From Aliidiomarina sp. (lineage in GTDB: Bacteria > Pseudomonadota > Gammaproteobacteria > Enterobacterales > Alteromonadaceae), in assembly GCF_022565475.1 (NCBI RefSeq), contig NZ_JAIUMR010000001.1, forward strand, positions 248,001 to 312,000: DNA of 64,000 nucleotides, given 5' to 3'. The position numbers were made by a program, and so were the translations under genes. The number at the start of each line of letters is the position of its first letter. The first letter of the stretch is position 1. The notes under the pieces were generated by a model. The model was not told where the DNA came from, searched no databases, and saw only the letters and a program-made list of their open reading frames with translations. Shown here piece after piece: positions 61,651-64,000 of this stretch.

Positions 61651-64000
61651 ATGAGTGTCGCTATCTGGTGTATTGCTACCCTTATCGTGTTGGGAGCGTT
61701 GTTATATCATCGCGTTTCACTGCGCAGTTTTACCCTTGGCACAGTAGTCATGCTGGCCTTGGGTACCCTCTTCTCTGTTTTTGCTTGGATCCCTTGGGTG
61801 ATTGCAGCCATTATTTTGCTGCCGCTTAACCTTAGCTTTATTCGCAAAGGCGTCATCGCTAAACGCATTCTTTCTGTGTTCCGGAAAATCATGCCGGAAA
61901 TGTCACAAACCGAACGTGACGCGCTCGAAGCGGGTACGGTTTGGTGGGACGGTGAAATTTTCTCGGGCAAACCAAATTGGAAGAAGCTCCACAGCATTCC
62001 AGCGGGTAAACTCTCAGCTGAAGAACAAGCGTTCTTAGACGGCCCGTGTGACGAAGTGTGTGCCATGTTGGACGACTGGAAAGCGACCCATGAACTGGCG
62101 GACATGCCTGAAGATGTGTGGCAATACCTGAAAGACAACAAGTTTTTCGCCATGATCATCAAGAAAGAGTATGGCGGTCTTGAGTTTTCGGCCTACGCTC
62201 AGTCACGCGTCTTGCAAAAACTTGCTGGCCACTCGACTATTCTCGCCAGTACGGTTGGTGTTCCTAACTCATTAGGTCCAGGTGAACTCCTGCAACACTA
62301 CGGCACTAAAGCACAGCAAGATTATTATTTGCCGCGCTTAGCCACGGGTGAAGAAATTCCGTGTTTTGCTCTGACTAGCCCAGAAGCCGGCTCAGATGCA
62401 GGCTCAATTCCTGACACGGGCATTGTCTGCAAAGGCGAATGGGAAGGCAAAGAAGTTGTTGGTATTCGTCTGAATTTCAACAAACGCTACATTACCCTTG
62501 CACCAATTGCGACTGTGGTTGGTTTAGCATTTAAAATGTACGATCCGGACGGCCTGATTGGCGAGCAAGAAGACATTGGTATTACCTGTGCCTTGTTGCC
62601 GCGCGATATTAAAGGCATGACCATTGGTCGTCGTCACTTACCGTTGAACGTGCCATTCCATAATGGTCCAATTCAAGGTGAAGACGTCTTCATCCCGATG
62701 GACTTCATCATTGGTGGCCAAGCAATGGCAGGTAAAGGCTGGCGCATGCTGATGGAGTGTCTCTCCGTCGGCCGTGTGATCACACTGCCATCGAACAGTG
62801 CTGGTGGCGCCAAGTCATTAGCATTAGTGACCGGTGCCTATGCCCGCATTCGTCGCCAGTTCAAATTACCGATTGGTAAAATGGAGGGTGTCGAAGAAGC
62901 GTTGGCGCGCATTGGCGGTAACGCTTACTTAATGGACGCAGTGACTAAATTCTCAACCGCCGGTCTTGACCAAGGTGAGAAGCCGTCAGTGATTTCTGCC
63001 ATTTCCAAATACCACATGACTGAGAAACTCCGTCAATGTATGAACGACGCGATGGACGTTCATGGTGGTAAAGGGATTTGTTTAGGTCCAAACAACTATC
63101 TTGGCCGAGGCTACCAAGGCACACCGGTTGCTATTACAGTTGAGGGTGCAAACATTTTGACCCGTAGCTTAATGATCTACGGCCAAGGCGCGATTCGCTG
63201 CCATCCTTATGTGTTAGAAGAAATGGAAGCGGCTGCGGTACCTGGTAAAGAAGGCCTTGATCGTTTCGACAAAGCACTGTTTGGTCATATCGGCTTTGTG
63301 TTTAGTAACTTTGTTCGTTCTCTTTGGTTAGGTTTAACTGGCGCGCGTTTCACCGCCGCTCCTGCCAACGACAGTACGGCGCATTATTATCGCCAAATGA
63401 CACGCTTTAGCTCAAACCTGGCACTGATGTCAGACGTCGCAATGGGTGTGTTGGGTGGCGAGTTAAAACGCCGTGAGCGCTTGTCGGCGCGTTTAGGCGA
63501 CATGCTGAGCTACCTATTTATCGGTTCAGCAATTCTGAAACGCTTTGAAGACGATGGCCGTCCTGCTGACGATTTACCACTCGTCCACTGGGCGATGCAA
63601 GATAGCTTAAACAAGTTACAGCAAAGCCAGCTTGAGTTCCTCGAGAACTTCGGTGCCATTGGCTCAGTCCTGAAAGGTATCATGTTCCCGTTTGGCCGCA
63701 TCGTTAAAGCGCCAAGTGACAAGCTTGGCCACAAAATCAGCCGCATGCTGATGGAGCCAAATGCAACTCGTGCGCGCTTAGGTGAAGGTCAATTCTTGTC
63801 TGAGAAAGGTCCGTTTGGCTATGTTGAGCAAGTCCTGCGTGACATTATTGCCATCGAACCACTGCACGACAAAGTACAAAAAGCAGCTGGCGAGCGCTTA
63901 CCTTTCATGCGTTTACATGAAATTGGCTTGAAAGGGAAAGAGCTTGGCGTCCTCAGCGACGAAGAGGTTGCACTGTTTAAACGTGCGGAAGAAGGTCGTT
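61651..64000 (+). CDS. fadE: acyl-CoA dehydrogenase FadE (partial, cut by window end)
   Basis: ATG at 61651 after AGGAG; 783 codons are present, close to the full length of about 815. N-terminal two-helix membrane region (about 1-60, MSVAIWCIATLIVLGALLYHRV, then VMLALGTLFSVFAWIPWVIAAIILLPLNL). The acyl-CoA dehydrogenase core follows: FFAMIIKKEYGGLEFSAYAQ, CFALTSPEAGSDAGSIPDTGIV, and GDVHGGKGICLGPNNYLGRGYQGTPVAITVEGANILTRSL in pieces, with the active Glu in EGAN. This is the long FadE type of gammaproteobacteria, performing the first step of beta-oxidation on the inner membrane. A FadR-type site precedes it. Confidence 0.96.
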   Translation, partial: MSVAIWCIATLIVLGALLYHRVSLRSFTLGTVVMLALGTLFSVFAWIPWVIAAIILLPLNLSFIRKGVIAKRILSVFRKIMPEMSQTERDALEAGTVWWDGEIFSGKPNWKKLHSIPAGKLSAEEQAFLDGPCDEVCAMLDDWKATHELADMPEDVWQYLKDNKFFAMIIKKEYGGLEFSAYAQSRVLQKLAGHSTILASTVGVPNSLGPGELLQHYGTKAQQDYYLPRLATGEEIPCFALTSPEAGSDAGSIPDTGIVCKGEWEGKEVVGIRLNFNKRYITLAPIATVVGLAFKMYDPDGLIGEQEDIGITCALLPRDIKGMTIGRRHLPLNVPFHNGPIQGEDVFIPMDFIIGGQAMAGKGWRMLMECLSVGRVITLPSNSAGGAKSLALVTGAYARIRRQFKLPIGKMEGVEEALARIGGNAYLMDAVTKFSTAGLDQGEKPSVISAISKYHMTEKLRQCMNDAMDVHGGKGICLGPNNYLGRGYQGTPVAITVEGANILTRSLMIYGQGAIRCHPYVLEEMEAAAVPGKEGLDRFDKALFGHIGFVFSNFVRSLWLGLTGARFTAAPANDSTAHYYRQMTRFSSNLALMSDVAMGVLGGELKRRERLSARLGDMLSYLFIGSAILKRFEDDGRPADDLPLVHWAMQDSLNKLQQSQLEFLENFGAIGSVLKGIMFPFGRIVKAPSDKLGHKISRMLMEPNATRARLGEGQFLSEKGPFGYVEQVLRDIIAIEPLHDKVQKAAGERLPFMRLHEIGLKGKELGVLSDEEVALFKRAEEGR

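Noticed and set aside
61707-62162. Minus-strand 151-codon frame inside fadE
   Set aside because: Complement of the well-conserved FadE N-terminal region; no independent support.

Overview
The window reads as chromosomal DNA of a marine gammaproteobacterium, most likely Alteromonadales and probably Idiomarinaceae (Idiomarina/Pseudidiomarina-like). This is inferred from gene content and order, not from a database match: kdsB-Trm112-lpxK-msbA-comEC, lolC-lolD-lolE, mfd followed by csiV, an ivd/mms-type branched-chain amino acid operon with a divergent AraC regulator, and a FadR-type site before a large FadE. Most of the window is dense, moderate-GC core genome with many ATGA-overlapping gene pairs.

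Layout. 1-4147 (minus): an alpha/beta hydrolase (cut by the window edge) with a GcvA-like regulator, a small winged-helix regulator with its membrane-protein partner behind a visibly operator-rich promoter, a lipoprotein, and a GPP34-DUF1415 pair. 4333-7841 (plus): the ydbH-ynbE-ydbL envelope lipid-transport operon. 7900-10709 (minus): two diheme cytochromes c resembling TsdB/TsdA, and an MscS channel. 10774-16316 (minus): valine/isoleucine degradation (SDR, mmsB, 3-hydroxyisobutyryl-CoA hydrolase, acyl-CoA dehydrogenase, mmsA), with divergent mmsR and a DUF1289 gene. 17739-28013: envelope biogenesis block (kdsB, Trm112, lpxK, msbA, comEC; DUF2062 on plus; lolE, lolD, lolC). 28152-32901: mfd and csiV. 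32958-36813: acnA and divergent tesB. 36880-41190: a tripartite ABC efflux operon. 41252-46873: DUF1028 protein, an unrecognised membrane protein, phospholipase A, M14 metallopeptidase, SDR, PpiC and PAP2 phosphatase.

The accessory region is 47057-55872. An ATP-grasp ligase gene is cut in half by insertion sequences: an IS3-family element (orfA/orfB) into whose 5' end an IS66-family element (tnpA/B/C) appears to have inserted. The tnpA-side end of the IS66 is an imperfect tandem triplication of about 110 bp. Then come two AT-rich minus-strand genes, a kinase-fold protein with a 12-bp tandem repeat and a secreted beta-helix protein, both with a similar N-terminal GWx beta-sandwich-like segment. 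Next is a frameshifted tyrosine-integrase remnant, and then a 20-bp copy of the tmRNA 3' end lying 174 bp from the real ssrA 3' end. I read this as a decayed genomic island integrated at ssrA and later remodelled by IS elements.

56313-64000 returns to core genome: yebG with a perfect LexA box, wrbA, a GNAT-C39 peptidase fusion, purM-purN, a DUF3108 protein, and fadE with a FadR-type operator (cut by the window end). The strongest leads for new biology are the AT-rich gene pair beside ssrA, the 42-43 kb membrane protein that resembles an inward-rectifier channel without its selectivity filter, and the operator arrays at 2161-2237 and 2841-2892.
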